A stretch of 64,000 nt of DNA, taken from contig JAHUUL010000003.1 of NCBI GenBank assembly GCA_019218415.1, positions 62,001 through 126,000 on the forward strand. Direction: 5' to 3'. Below, one piece after another: positions 27,853 to 37,624 of this stretch. Position 1 is the first letter of the stretch. The number at the start of each line of letters is the position of its first letter. The notes beneath the pieces are model-generated. The model did no database searches, was not told the DNA's origin, and saw only the letters and a program-made list of their open reading frames with translations. The position numbers were made by a program, and so were the translations under genes. The DNA comes from Dermabacteraceae bacterium TAE3-ERU27 (GTDB taxonomy: Bacteria; Actinomycetota; Actinomycetes; Actinomycetales; Dermabacteraceae).

Positions 27853-29922
27853 TTAGAACTCGAATCCCTGTTCGCTGAGGCGCTGGCGTACGCCCGGTGC
27901 CATGGTGGCCGCGTAGTAAGCGGTGAGGTGGTTCGGATCTATCCAGACGAAGCTGTTTCCGATCACGCCCACGCAGCGGTAGTTCGGGCAGATCAGGTCG
28001 TTGGCGTCCAGCGCGTAGAAGGAACCGGAAGCCTCGGTTAGGCCGGGGACGGACGGCAGCTCGGGGAGGTACTGCGCCGAAACGTCCTCCGCGCAGCTTT
28101 CCTCCCGGCATTCCACGGGAGAATTTTTCAACCGTGGCATATCCCGGATGCCGATTACGTCCACGCCACGATCAAGTAGCGGCTGAATCAGCTTTTCTAC
28201 CCCGGGCAGAACCTGTTCGGGCTTACCGTGGAAAACCTCGGTGTACTGCATCGCTACTGCGGTGACGTCCTTATCGGCCAGGTATTCCTGCACCAGACGG
28301 TTGTTTTCTGCGCAGTAGTCGAGCGGGCTATTGGGAACGTAGGGGCAGCCCGGCGCGAACAGGGTGACGACGCGCCACCCCTTGTCGCGGGCTAGCGGCA
28401 CTAGCGAGGCGGCGTACTGTTCAATGCGGGAATTACCAATGATGACCAGTGTTTCCTGGCCGTTGCCCTCTGCCCGGCAGTTCTTGTCTAGCTTGCCGTG
28501 AGCCGCGTACTTGCCCTTGCAGGGGTCCTTTAGCCCGTACCAGTCGTTACCGATGTCGGCCAAGAGCGGCAGGGTCGGGGCCTGCGCGGGGGAATCGTTG
28601 CTTTCTACTGCCTCGGCAGGGGTGTCGTAACCGGTTAGCAGGATGCGCGCACCGGGGTTATTGCGCACGGATTCGCTAGCCAGGCGCTCGGCCTGCCTAT
28701 CCAGGCGCATCTGCCACCAGCCGCCCAGTCCGAACACGAGGGACATGCCGGTGACTATCACCGTGGCGCTGCGCCACCAGCGGGCGTCAAGGTATGCGCT
28801 ATAGCGGATGGGGGAATCCACCAGGCGGGTAATCGCCCAGGCCAGCACGATGGAGGTTCCGATGAGGGCGCTTCCCTGCAGCAGCGATAGACGGGTGGTT
28901 TCCAGCTGCACCAGTGCCACAATCAGTAATGGCCAGTGCACCAGGTAGAGCGAGTAGCTGATGTCTCCGAGCCACTGCAGAGGCTTGCTAGAAAGCAGCC
29001 TGTCCGCCGCCCAGGGCGTGCGCGTCGGGCCAGCGCTGATCACCAGGCACGCCGCTAGCAGCGGCCAGAGTGCTACCCAACCGGGGAAGGCTCCCTGCAC
29101 GTCCAACACCCAGGCGCAGGAAAGCATCAAGATTAACCCGGTCCAGCCGAGCAGGACCCTGGGCAGGCGCGCACCGTTTGCCTGCGGGCGCTGAGGATCG
29201 CGGAAAGCGAACCGGCGCTCCAGACCGGGTAATACCAGGGCCAGCACCGAGCCGAGGGAGAACTCCCACAGGCGGGTGAAAGTATCGAAGTAGGCGTAGG
29301 TCTGATCCGCAGCGGTGAGGTAGACCGACCAGACGAACGAAACCAGCGTAATACCACCGAAGATTGCCCACAGCACGCGGCGGGGAGCGAAGCCGAAACG
29401 CTTTACCAGCAGCGCAGCGATCAGGAACAGTAGCGGCCAAAGCAGGAATACTTGGCCCTGGATGGAGAGTGACCAGAAGTGCTGGAGCGGGCTGGCTGTC
29501 GAGTGGTCAGCGGCGTAGTAATCGACGCTCTTGGAGGCGAGCAGCCAGTTCTGCGTGTAGGTGATTGACGCGAAGGCTTCGCTAATTACATCGCGCCAGC
29601 GTTCCGGGGGCAGAAGATAACGGGCGGAAACTATCGTGGCGACTATGACCAACGCTGCCGGGGGAACCAGGCGCTTAAAGGCGTGCAGCCAGTAGCGGGT
29701 GATAGCCAGATCCTGGCCGCGTTCCATCTTGCGCAGGAAGGATCCGGTGAGTAGGAATGCCGAGATGAGCAGGAAGACGTCGACGCCGCCGGAAACCCGG
29801 CCAAACCAGATGTGGTAGGTAACCACCATCATGATGGCCACTGCGCGCAGACCCTGCAGTTCGGGGCGGTAGGAGGAAACCTTAGTGGGCGCGGCGGCGC
29901 GTCCCGGTTGTGCCTCTGCCAT
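27853..29922 (-). CDS. Acyltransferase 3 with C-terminal SGNH domain (OafA-like)
   Basis: A 689-residue membrane O-acyltransferase that would acetylate a surface polysaccharide or peptidoglycan. The N-terminal half has RPELQGLRAVAIMMVV and about eleven membrane helices of the acyltransferase-3 family. The C-terminal half (about 430-689) is extracytoplasmic and SGNH-like: VIIGNSRIEQYAASL replaces the usual GDSH block, and the late catalytic motif is DPNHLTAYY. AGGA precedes the ATG by 8 nt. It closes the glycan island. Confidence 0.93.
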   Translation of the reverse strand: MAEAQPGRAAAPTKVSSYRPELQGLRAVAIMMVVTYHIWFGRVSGGVDVFLLISAFLLTGSFLRKMERGQDLAITRYWLHAFKRLVPPAALVIVATIVSARYLLPPERWRDVISEAFASITYTQNWLLASKSVDYYAADHSTASPLQHFWSLSIQGQVFLLWPLLFLIAALLVKRFGFAPRRVLWAIFGGITLVSFVWSVYLTAADQTYAYFDTFTRLWEFSLGSVLALVLPGLERRFAFRDPQRPQANGARLPRVLLGWTGLILMLSCAWVLDVQGAFPGWVALWPLLAACLVISAGPTRTPWAADRLLSSKPLQWLGDISYSLYLVHWPLLIVALVQLETTRLSLLQGSALIGTSIVLAWAITRLVDSPIRYSAYLDARWWRSATVIVTGMSLVFGLGGWWQMRLDRQAERLASESVRNNPGARILLTGYDTPAEAVESNDSPAQAPTLPLLADIGNDWYGLKDPCKGKYAAHGKLDKNCRAEGNGQETLVIIGNSRIEQYAASLVPLARDKGWRVVTLFAPGCPYVPNSPLDYCAENNRLVQEYLADKDVTAVAMQYTEVFHGKPEQVLPGVEKLIQPLLDRGVDVIGIRDMPRLKNSPVECREESCAEDVSAQYLPELPSVPGLTEASGSFYALDANDLICPNYRCVGVIGNSFVWIDPNHLTAYYAATMAPGVRQRLSEQGFEF

Positions 29923-31371
<1,449 letters not shown>

Positions 31372-31387
31372 GGAGGAAAACGGCGGG

Positions 31388-31999
31388 TTAGTCGCGTCCC
31401 TGGTCGCGCAGCGCCATCGTCGCGCAGGTAAGCATGCCCGCGCAGAGCAGGCAGTTAGCGACCAGATTCAGGCACTGGGCGGCAATCAGAATCAGCGCGA
31501 AATCAGCGGAGTCGGCAATGCTGACGAGGAACATGAACGTGAAGGCGCTGAGGAACCAGCCGATGATTAGTAGGGCGGCGAAGACCACGCCGCCGCGCGC
31601 TACTTTCTTTGCGCGTCCGTCGGATGCCATGTAAAGCGCGGCGAACATGACGCCAGCGCCGGCCACCACCAGCATGACGAGCAGGCTAAAAATGATTTCC
31701 AGCGTGTTCAGGGTGCTGTCCGGGCCGCCGCCGAAGCGACTGTACTGAGAGAGCAGGGATACCGGAGCCAGGAGCGCGGTGCCCAGGTTAAGGCTGAGCC
31801 GCAGCAGGGTGGCCACCGCGGCGACTGCAAGGGTGCCCCAGGCGAGCTTGTTCGCCTGGCCTGCCGAGGACGACGGCTTGGGCAAGAGGAAAGAGGAGGT
31901 TCCGGAGGGAGTTTGGGGAGAAACCGGCGCCGGGTTAGCCGGCGGCTGGGACGTTTCGGGGAGTGGGGTTCCGTTGGGCTGCTGGTAAGAGTTATCCAT
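31388..31999 (-). CDS. Hypothetical proline-rich membrane protein
   Basis: I do not recognise a family. The 203-residue protein has a cytoplasmic-looking Pro/Ser/Thr/Gln-rich N-terminus (about 1-45) and four hydrophobic segments near 50-75, 95-120, 128-150 and 160-195. This layout is common among uncharacterised actinobacterial membrane proteins. The start is the ATG giving MDNSYQQPN. An earlier in-frame ATG adds nine basic residues. Its start is about 107 nt from the divergent jetA start, so the two may share a control region. Confidence 0.75.
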   Translation of the reverse strand: MDNSYQQPNGTPLPETSQPPANPAPVSPQTPSGTSSFLLPKPSSSAGQANKLAWGTLAVAAVATLLRLSLNLGTALLAPVSLLSQYSRFGGGPDSTLNTLEIIFSLLVMLVVAGAGVMFAALYMASDGRAKKVARGGVVFAALLIIGWFLSAFTFMFLVSIADSADFALILIAAQCLNLVANCLLCAGMLTCATMALRDQGRD

Positions 32000-32091
32000 A
32001 GCAACTATTTTTCTGCCGAGACGCAAGAATGTCTATGCGATCCGGGCTGCGGCCGGGAAGTCGGAGAGAGACCCAGACCTGACAAACCCCG

Positions 32092-32097
32092 TAGTAT
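32092..32097 (+). promoter_or_regulatory. Putative -10 box of the jetABC operon, leaderless
   Basis: TAGTAT ends 8 nt before the jetA GTG at 32106, so transcription would start at or near the start codon. CCCC (32087-32090) and GGGG (32098-32101) flank it as a short palindrome. No good -35 is visible at the expected distance. Confidence 0.4.
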
Positions 32098-32105
32098 GGG
32101 GTGCT

Positions 32106-33581
32106 GTGACCCCCAGTGATTCCCGCCCCGCAGCGTCCCGCAAGGCCGCCTACGAGCAGCTGCGCCGCCGCAGCACCTGGCGGCTGCTTTCCGCAACCAA
32201 GGCACCCGCGGTAATCGCCATCCTGCAGTCGGTGTTCCCCGCCGGGAGCCGACGGCTGCCGCGGTCCGAGTTGATCGCCCGCGTCGAGGCGCACCTGGAC
32301 CTGCTGCACGACGAATCGCGCGAGCAGGCTCGCACCGCCAGCGAATACTGCGACGTGTGGGTGCGCGAGGGTTACCTGACCCGCCGCGACGACCCCCGCT
32401 GGAGCGAGACGACCTTCGAGCCGAGCCCGGACACGGTGGAGGCGATCGGCTTCATCGCCTCCCTGGAGGAGCACCGCCCCACCACCACCGAATCGCGCCT
32501 GCAACTGGTGGTGCAGCAGTTCGAGCGCCTGGCTGTAGAAACCGAGGGCGACGCCCAGCGCAGGCTGCGTGACCTGCAGCGGGAACGCGAGCGAATCGAA
32601 CGCGAAATCCGGGAACTCTCCGAGGGCGAAGTAAAGCTGCCCAGCGCCGGGACTTCCCTGGACAGGCTGCGCGACATCCTGCAGATCGCCTCCGAGCTTT
32701 CCGGCGACTTCCTGCAATACCGGGAGGACCTGCGCGCCGTAGACCTGCATCTGCGCGAGCAGATCCTGGCCCCCGAAGGATCGCGCGGCGAGATCCTGGA
32801 ACAGCTGCTGGCGGGAGACGACCTGCTCGGCCAGTCCCAGGTGGGCCGCACCTTTACCGCATTCTTTAGGATGCTGAACGATCCGCGGCAAAACCAGCAG
32901 GCGCAAGAGGTAATCGACCGCCTGTTGGCCCGCGATTTCGCCCGCGAGCTCAGCACCGCCGAGCGCGAAAAACTCGCCAATGTGTTTTCTGACCTCTACG
33001 AACCCGCGCAGGAAGTGTTGGACGTTAAGACGGAGCTGTACCGCTCCCTGTCGCGCTTCGTACGCAGCCAGGACTTCAAGCAGCACCGCGTGCTCGCGGA
33101 CCTGCTGCAGGAGGCGCAGCACCTGGCTCTGGCCCAGAAAGACACCGTCAGCCATCGGCATCCATTCCCCCTGGAACTGGACCTTTCCCGCGTCCGGGTC
33201 ACGTCGGTTTCCCAGCACCAGCTGAAGGACCCGACCGATCCCGGCGCGCCCGCCCCGGCGGAGGTCTACGACGCCACCACCCTGTCGGTCAAGGTCCTTT
33301 CCGACCTGGTACGCAGCAACGATATCGACACGGTGGAACTCACCGGCAACGTAAACAGCGTGCTCGCGGACCGCGGGCAGGCCACCGTGGCCGACGTGCT
33401 GCGCGAATACCCGGCGAGCCAGGGACTGGCCAGCGTGATCGGCCTGATGTTCCTGGCCACCCAGTTCGCGCAGCGCCGCGAGGGCGACAGCGAGCTGATC
33501 GGCTGGGAGGACGCCTCGGGCACCCCCTATGCCGCCCGCATCCCCGCATTCTTTTTCCTGGACGTAGTCCCCGCACAGTAG
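32106..33581 (+). CDS. jetA: JetA / MksF-like kleisin (DUF3375)
   Basis: The DUF3375 subunit of the Wadjet (JetABCD) / MksBEFG family, equivalent to the kleisin MukF. In characterised systems it bridges the SMC heads and assembles with JetB. The 491-residue protein has an N-terminal winged-helix-like part (SELIARVEAHLDLLHDE; WVREGYLTRRDD), a charged coiled-coil stretch around residues 140-185, and a C-terminal region ending IPAFFFLDVVPAQ. Length is normal for JetA. The start is GTG with no ribosome site, consistent with a leaderless mRNA. First gene of jetA-jetB-jetC. Confidence 0.93.
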   Translation: MTPSDSRPAASRKAAYEQLRRRSTWRLLSATKAPAVIAILQSVFPAGSRRLPRSELIARVEAHLDLLHDESREQARTASEYCDVWVREGYLTRRDDPRWSETTFEPSPDTVEAIGFIASLEEHRPTTTESRLQLVVQQFERLAVETEGDAQRRLRDLQRERERIEREIRELSEGEVKLPSAGTSLDRLRDILQIASELSGDFLQYREDLRAVDLHLREQILAPEGSRGEILEQLLAGDDLLGQSQVGRTFTAFFRMLNDPRQNQQAQEVIDRLLARDFARELSTAEREKLANVFSDLYEPAQEVLDVKTELYRSLSRFVRSQDFKQHRVLADLLQEAQHLALAQKDTVSHRHPFPLELDLSRVRVTSVSQHQLKDPTDPGAPAPAEVYDATTLSVKVLSDLVRSNDIDTVELTGNVNSVLADRGQATVADVLREYPASQGLASVIGLMFLATQFAQRREGDSELIGWEDASGTPYAARIPAFFFLDVVPAQ

Positions 33582-33590
33582 GGTTGAAAC

Positions 33591-34280
33591 GTGAATAGCA
33601 GCAGTAATCAGGCAGCCTCTGCACAGGCGGCGGGGCAGGCGCAGGAAGCGGCGCCGCGTCCCGACGTGCTCGGCGTGCGCAGGCTGGTAGACGAGTCCCG
33701 CCGCGTGCTGGTCGCCCTCCTACAGGGGCCGTTTATCGACGGCCGCCGCGACGCTAACCGCTGGGGGCAGCTACTGCGCGATCGCAGCGCCATCGAGGCG
33801 CGCCTGGCCGACATGTTCCTGGAGCTGGTGCTGGACGAGGACGCGCAGGTGGCGTTCGTGCGCCAAAGCGAGGACGACACCGACGCGCCCAAGCTGCTGC
33901 GCAAGCTGAGCGGGCTCAACCGCCTCGATTCGATCCTGCTCCTCGTGCTGCGCCAGCACCTGCTCACCCAGTCCTCGCGGGGCCAGCGCGCCGTGGTCAG
34001 CCAGCGCGAGATCGAGCAGTCCCTGGCCGCCTACCGCCGCTCTACCTCGACAGACGAGGCGGGTTTCACCCGCGATATCCGCGCCTCCGTAACGAAGCTG
34101 CAAAAGGCCGGGCTGCTCGCGGAAGAGGGCGATTCGTTCGAGGTCTCCCCGGTGCTGCGCCTGATGGTGACGCCCGATACGGCCCGCGAGTTCATTTCCC
34201 TCTACCGGCAGGCCGGGGCCGACGTGCCGGAAGATGCGCAAGCACAGCAGGAAGAAGCAGCTACGGAGGACGATAACTAG
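33591..34280 (+). CDS. jetB: JetB / MksE-like subunit (DUF4194)
   Basis: The kite-type subunit (MukE equivalent) of the same complex. The 229-residue protein has the DUF4194 pattern: RRVLVALLQGPFIDGRRDANRW near residue 38, then LLRKLSGLNRLDSILLLVLRQHL and a second winged-helix part with VTKLQKAGLL and FEVSPVLRLM. The C-terminus is acidic. The start is GTG with AGGG seven bases upstream. The stop TAG shares one base with the jetC GTG, so translation is coupled. Confidence 0.93.
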   Translation: MNSSSNQAASAQAAGQAQEAAPRPDVLGVRRLVDESRRVLVALLQGPFIDGRRDANRWGQLLRDRSAIEARLADMFLELVLDEDAQVAFVRQSEDDTDAPKLLRKLSGLNRLDSILLLVLRQHLLTQSSRGQRAVVSQREIEQSLAAYRRSTSTDEAGFTRDIRASVTKLQKAGLLAEEGDSFEVSPVLRLMVTPDTAREFISLYRQAGADVPEDAQAQQEEAATEDDN

Positions 34281-37200
34281 TGGAAAACACCCCGCAGACG
34301 GCCCCCGTGCCCACCGCAGATCACCCCCACCCCGGCCAGTGGCGGCTCACCCATCTACAGGTATCCAACTGGGGTACGTTCGACGGCACCCACAACGTCG
34401 CGATCTCGCCCAAGGGGTACTTCCTTACCGGCGGCCCCGGCACCGGTAAATCGACCCTGCTAGACGCGATCAGCGCGCTGCTCACGCCGCCGCGCTCGCT
34501 GCACTTCAACGCCGCCGCCTCCGACGCAGGACCCGCGCGTACCAAGTACCGGCGCACCCTCGCCTCCTACATTCGCGGCGCCTGGGCCACCCAGCGTAAC
34601 CCCGAAACGGGAGAGTTCGTGCAGGAGGTGCTGCGCGATAAAACCACCCTTTCGATGATCTCGCTGCGCTACGCCGACGGCGGCGGTAGGGTGCTACAGC
34701 TCAGCCGCGTCATGCTGCTGCACAAGGGGCACACCACCGATTCGGACGTAAAGAACCTCTACATCATCTCCACGCGCCCGCTCGACGTCTCCGACGTGCG
34801 CCCGTTCGTCGGCACCCAGATCGGGGCGAAAGCGCTGGAAAAGGAGCTTTCCGGCTGCGAAACTTTCCGCCAGTTCCGCGAATACCGCGCCAAGTTCTCT
34901 CAGATCCTTGGCATTCCTGACGAAAAGGCACTTTCGCTGCTGCACAAGATCCAGTCGGCGAAAGAACTCGGCGACATCAACGCGCTGCTGCGTGACTACA
35001 TGCTGGATGAGCCCCGCACGTTCGACCTGGCAGACCAGGCGCTCGCCAACTTCCAGAGCCTCTCCGAGGTGCACTCCGCCCTGGTCACGGCCCGTGAACA
35101 GCGTGACTGCCTGCGCAAGCTGCGCGACGATCACGTTAAGTGGAGCGAACACGGCAAACGCTTCCGCTACCTGTCGGAACGCCGCGGCGAGATCGACCTA
35201 TTCGCGAGCCGCCATCTGACCCAGCTGCTGGAAGACGAACTGGATCGCCTTCTGGCAGAAACCGACCGGGTGGTGGCGCAGAAAAACCGGCTCACGAAAG
35301 AGGCCGACGACGCGCGCCTGGACGTTGCGCAGCTCAAGGAGCGCCGCAAGCAGGCCGGCGGCGGCCAGATCGACGAGTGGAAGACCCAGATCGCCCGCTT
35401 CGAATCCGAACGCGACCGCCGCAAGGAGCGCGCCAGCGAATACTCTGCGCTGCTCGCCACCGTGGACCTGCGCGTGCCCAGCAGCGAAGAAATGTTCCTG
35501 GCCAGCCAGCGCGACGCCAGGCAGCTACAGGAATCCCTGGCCGAAGCCGAAGCCCAGGGGCGTAACGCCGCTTTCGAGGCAGAGGTGAAGGTACGCCAGC
35601 TCGCGGAGGAAATGCAGCGGGTCAAGGAAGAAATCGACTCGCTGACCTCCCGCGCCTCCAACCTGCCCCGCGAAGACATCGCCCTGCGCGATGGACTCGC
35701 CGAAAGGCTCGGCGTGCCGCCGCAGCACCTGCCCTTTGCAGCGGAGCTGCTGCAGGTGCGTGCCGGTCAGGAAGAGTGGACGGCAGCGGCCGAGCAGGCA
35801 CTGCGTTCCCTGGGCCGTTCGATCCTGGTGCCCGACGCACACTACGGACGCTTCGCCGCCGTGCTGAACGAGACGCGGCTGCGCCGCCGGGTGGTCTACA
35901 ACCGTATCCGCACCGACCTGCGCCTGCCCGAGCGGTCCCTGCAGCCGGGCACCCTGGCGGAGAAGATCGAGATCAAGCCCGGCCAGTTCGAGCCGTGGCT
36001 GCGCCACGAGATCGCCTCGCGCATGGACTACGTGTGCGCCGAGACGCTGGAACAATTCCAGCGCGAAAACCGGGCCGTGTTGCGCTCGGGCCAGATCAAG
36101 CACTCCGCGACCCGGCACGAAAAAAACGCCGAACACCTGATCTCGGATCGTTCCCGCTGGATACTCGGCTTCGATAACCGCGCCAAGCGCCGCGTTTACG
36201 AAGAGGACCGCGCGCGGGTGGAAAAGACCCTGTTCGAGGCGCAGGCCCACCGCAAGGATCTGGCCGGAGAAAATGCCCGCCTGCGGGAAAAGCAGTTCGC
36301 GGTAGAGAAGATCCTCGCGGTTGGCTGGGACGACATCGACGCGGCGAGCGTGGCCCGCCGTATCGCGAACCTGGCCGACCTGGTGCGCAGCGCCGAGGAC
36401 GGTTCGGTCACGATCGCGCAGATCGGCTACCAGATCGAAGCGGTGGAGAAGTCCCTGAGGGAGTCTGAGGAGGAACTGCTCGAGGTAATCAAGCAGCAGG
36501 GCGCGCTCGAGGAGCGCGCGGCGCGTGCCCGCGAGCGCCTCGCGGAGGCCCGTTCCCTGAGCGAAAGCCGTGAGCTGGAACCGGCCGTGGAACGCGACCT
36601 GGCGGAGCGCTTTAACGCGATCGCGCCGACCCTGCTACTGGGCAACATCGAGCAGGTCACCAAGGACGCGGCAGCGAACCTGGACGCCGAGATAGCGGTC
36701 TTGACGAAGAACGGCCGGGCTCTCGAAGAGGACATGCGCACCACCATGCGCGAGTTCTCCCAGCGCTGGCCGAGCGTCACGGGCGATACCGAGGTGAGCC
36801 TCGAGGCGGCCGGGGAATACCTGGCGATCCTCGCCCAGATCGAGGAGGAAAAGCTCCCCGACGTTGAGGAACGCTTCTTCACCTTCTTCACCGGCAACAC
36901 GCTTTCCGACGTGCAGGCGCTCGCCACCGCGATCTCCCGCGAACCCGCGCAGATTAGGCAGCGGCTGCAGCGCATTAACTCGCTGCTCGCCCAGGTCGAG
37001 TTCCACCAGGGCCGTTACCTGCAGCTTTCCATGCGCCCGGTGCACCTGGACATCCTCGATACCTTCAAGCGTGCGCTGCACGCCGCCGTGGGCGATGTGG
37101 TGGAGAACGACATCACGCGCGACAGGGAAAAGGCCGAGGAACGCTTCCTTTCGCTGCAGCAGGTGATGGGCATGATCGCCGACGCGCGCAACGAAGAAGA

Positions 37201-37624
37201 CCAGGCCTCCCGCATCATCTTGGACGTGCGCCGCCACGTTCACTTCCACGCGGAAGAGGTTGATCCGGACGGCAACGTCGTGCACGCCCACGAATCGGGC
37301 GGCCCGCTCTCCGGCGGTCAGAACGAACGCCTGGCCACTTTCTGCCTCGCGGCCGCGCTGCGTTACCAGCTTGCCGGCACGGGAACGCAGGTACCGCAGT
37401 ATGCGCCGATCATTATTGACGAGGCATTCAGCAAGGGCGCGGGTAAGTTCATCACCGCCGCCATGCAGTCTTTCGAGCATTTCGGCTTCCAGGTGATGCT
37501 GGCCAACCCCGGCAAGAACCCGCAGGCGGTGGCGCCGTTCATCGGCGGCGTGGGCGTGGTTTCGATCCGCGACGACCGTTATTCGTCGGTAAGCCCAATC
37601 GAATTTGTCCCGGTAACGGAGTGA
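34280..37624 (+). CDS. jetC: JetC / MksB-like SMC ATPase
   Basis: SMC-type ATPase, 1114 residues, normal for JetC. Walker A is GGPGTGKS at 51-58. Long coiled coils occupy about 305-455 and 630-860. A globular hinge-side segment (AERLGVPPQHLPFAAELLQV to VVYNRI) is at about 470-570. The ABC signature LSGGQ is at 1010-1014, and Walker B IIIDEAF at 1044-1050. The D-loop usually has Asp shortly after DEAF. Here it reads SKGAGKF. In Wadjet this motor extrudes DNA loops before JetD cuts. GGAGGA precedes the GTG start. The stop overlaps the next gene as GTGA. Confidence 0.95.
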   Translation: MENTPQTAPVPTADHPHPGQWRLTHLQVSNWGTFDGTHNVAISPKGYFLTGGPGTGKSTLLDAISALLTPPRSLHFNAAASDAGPARTKYRRTLASYIRGAWATQRNPETGEFVQEVLRDKTTLSMISLRYADGGGRVLQLSRVMLLHKGHTTDSDVKNLYIISTRPLDVSDVRPFVGTQIGAKALEKELSGCETFRQFREYRAKFSQILGIPDEKALSLLHKIQSAKELGDINALLRDYMLDEPRTFDLADQALANFQSLSEVHSALVTAREQRDCLRKLRDDHVKWSEHGKRFRYLSERRGEIDLFASRHLTQLLEDELDRLLAETDRVVAQKNRLTKEADDARLDVAQLKERRKQAGGGQIDEWKTQIARFESERDRRKERASEYSALLATVDLRVPSSEEMFLASQRDARQLQESLAEAEAQGRNAAFEAEVKVRQLAEEMQRVKEEIDSLTSRASNLPREDIALRDGLAERLGVPPQHLPFAAELLQVRAGQEEWTAAAEQALRSLGRSILVPDAHYGRFAAVLNETRLRRRVVYNRIRTDLRLPERSLQPGTLAEKIEIKPGQFEPWLRHEIASRMDYVCAETLEQFQRENRAVLRSGQIKHSATRHEKNAEHLISDRSRWILGFDNRAKRRVYEEDRARVEKTLFEAQAHRKDLAGENARLREKQFAVEKILAVGWDDIDAASVARRIANLADLVRSAEDGSVTIAQIGYQIEAVEKSLRESEEELLEVIKQQGALEERAARARERLAEARSLSESRELEPAVERDLAERFNAIAPTLLLGNIEQVTKDAAANLDAEIAVLTKNGRALEEDMRTTMREFSQRWPSVTGDTEVSLEAAGEYLAILAQIEEEKLPDVEERFFTFFTGNTLSDVQALATAISREPAQIRQRLQRINSLLAQVEFHQGRYLQLSMRPVHLDILDTFKRALHAAVGDVVENDITRDREKAEERFLSLQQVMGMIADARNEEDQASRIILDVRRHVHFHAEEVDPDGNVVHAHESGGPLSGGQNERLATFCLAAALRYQLAGTGTQVPQYAPIIIDEAFSKGAGKFITAAMQSFEHFGFQVMLANPGKNPQAVAPFIGGVGVVSIRDDRYSSVSPIEFVPVTE

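Noticed and set aside
31388-31999. Membrane protein next to jetA as a fourth defence component
   Set aside because: It is divergent, a generic four-helix membrane protein, and has no feature of a nuclease. Only proximity supports it.
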